This document shows, one piece after another, positions 6,574-6,649 of a stretch of DNA of 6,649 bases; the stretch's first letter is position 1, and the number at the start of each line of letters is the position of its first letter. The stretch comes from an uncultured Bacteroidales bacterium (GTDB lineage: Bacteria; Bacteroidota; Bacteroidia; Bacteroidales; Muribaculaceae): assembly GCA_945828175.1 (NCBI GenBank), contig CALZQD010000099.1:1-6649 (forward strand), in the 5' to 3' direction. A program made the position numbers and the translations under genes. Under the pieces are notes generated by a model. It did no database searches, was not told the origin of the DNA, and saw nothing but the letters and a program-made list of their open reading frames with translations.

Positions 6574-6649
6574 CTGTCTCTTATACACATCTCAGAGCAC
6601 ACGAGACGTAGAGGAATCTCGTATGCCGTCTTCTGCTTGAAAAAAAAAA
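6574..6649. other. Illumina Nextera adapter read-through (assembly artefact)
   Basis: CTGTCTCTTATACACATCT (6574-6592) is the 19-bp Nextera transposase mosaic end. It is followed by CAGAGCACACGAGAC (6593-6607), close to the read-2 adapter with two C-to-A differences from the sequence I remember. The 8-base index GTAGAGGA (6608-6615) matches Nextera index N712. ATCTCGTATGCC (from 6616) through GCTTG (6639) is the P7 flow-cell sequence, and ten A residues end the window, as in reads running past a short insert. None of this is genomic. Confidence 0.98.

Noticed and set aside
6420..6602. Small minus-strand ORF beginning inside the adapter
   Set aside because: Its N-terminus (MCSEMCIRDS) is translated from Nextera adapter, and the rest lies opposite the coding frame of the 5691 gene.
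6640..6649. Poly-A tract as a biological signal
   Set aside because: It directly follows the P7 primer sequence and is the usual base-calling tail after the end of a library molecule.
1..6649. CRISPR array, tRNA, rRNA, insertion sequence, integrase or defence genes
   Set aside because: I found no regularly spaced repeats, no tRNA or rRNA-like segments, no transposase or integrase motifs, and no toxin or defence domains on either strand.

Overview
This window reads as the end of a draft or metagenomic contig from a member of the Bacteroidota, most likely order Bacteroidales. A Muribaculaceae-like gut bacterium would fit, but that placement is inference. The evidence is the Bacteroidota-type promoter layout (a -33 TTG about 20 bp ahead of a -7 TAnnTTTG box), the lack of strong Shine-Dalgarno sequences, A-rich starts, and family content: a Bacteroidales-style acyl-CoA ligase, an outer-membrane barrel protein, a DUF3575-like protein, and a carboxypeptidase-regulatory-like surface protein. 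All genes lie on the + strand.

Layout. (1) Bases 2-3221 hold three closely spaced genes. The first is the C-terminal part of an AMP-forming acyl-CoA ligase, interrupted by one in-frame TAG at 44-46. The second is a secreted zinc N-acetylmuramoyl-L-alanine amidase. The third is a small outer-membrane beta-barrel protein. Gaps of 25-27 bp suggest one transcript. (2) Bases 3222-4068 hold a clear promoter, a roughly 90-nt structured leader, rplU (L21), rpmA (L27) and a strong hairpin terminator. (3) A second Bacteroidota-type promoter is embedded in that terminator and would drive a secreted S1/P1-type zinc nuclease (4098-4907), which ends in two successive terminator hairpins. (4) An AT-rich promoter precedes a DUF3575-like secreted protein. 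Its stop codon abuts the start of a carboxypeptidase-regulatory-like protein that runs off the contig.

The biological sequence stops at 6573. Bases 6574-6649 are an Illumina Nextera adapter: transposase mosaic end, index GTAGAGGA, flow-cell primer sequence and a poly-A tail. The final residues and the stop codon of the last reading frame are therefore artefactual. The ribosomal, amidase and nuclease genes are ordinary for the group. The items of most biological interest are the rplU leader, the promoter nested in the rpmA terminator, and the truncated surface-protein pair. I see no convincing new defence or mobile system.
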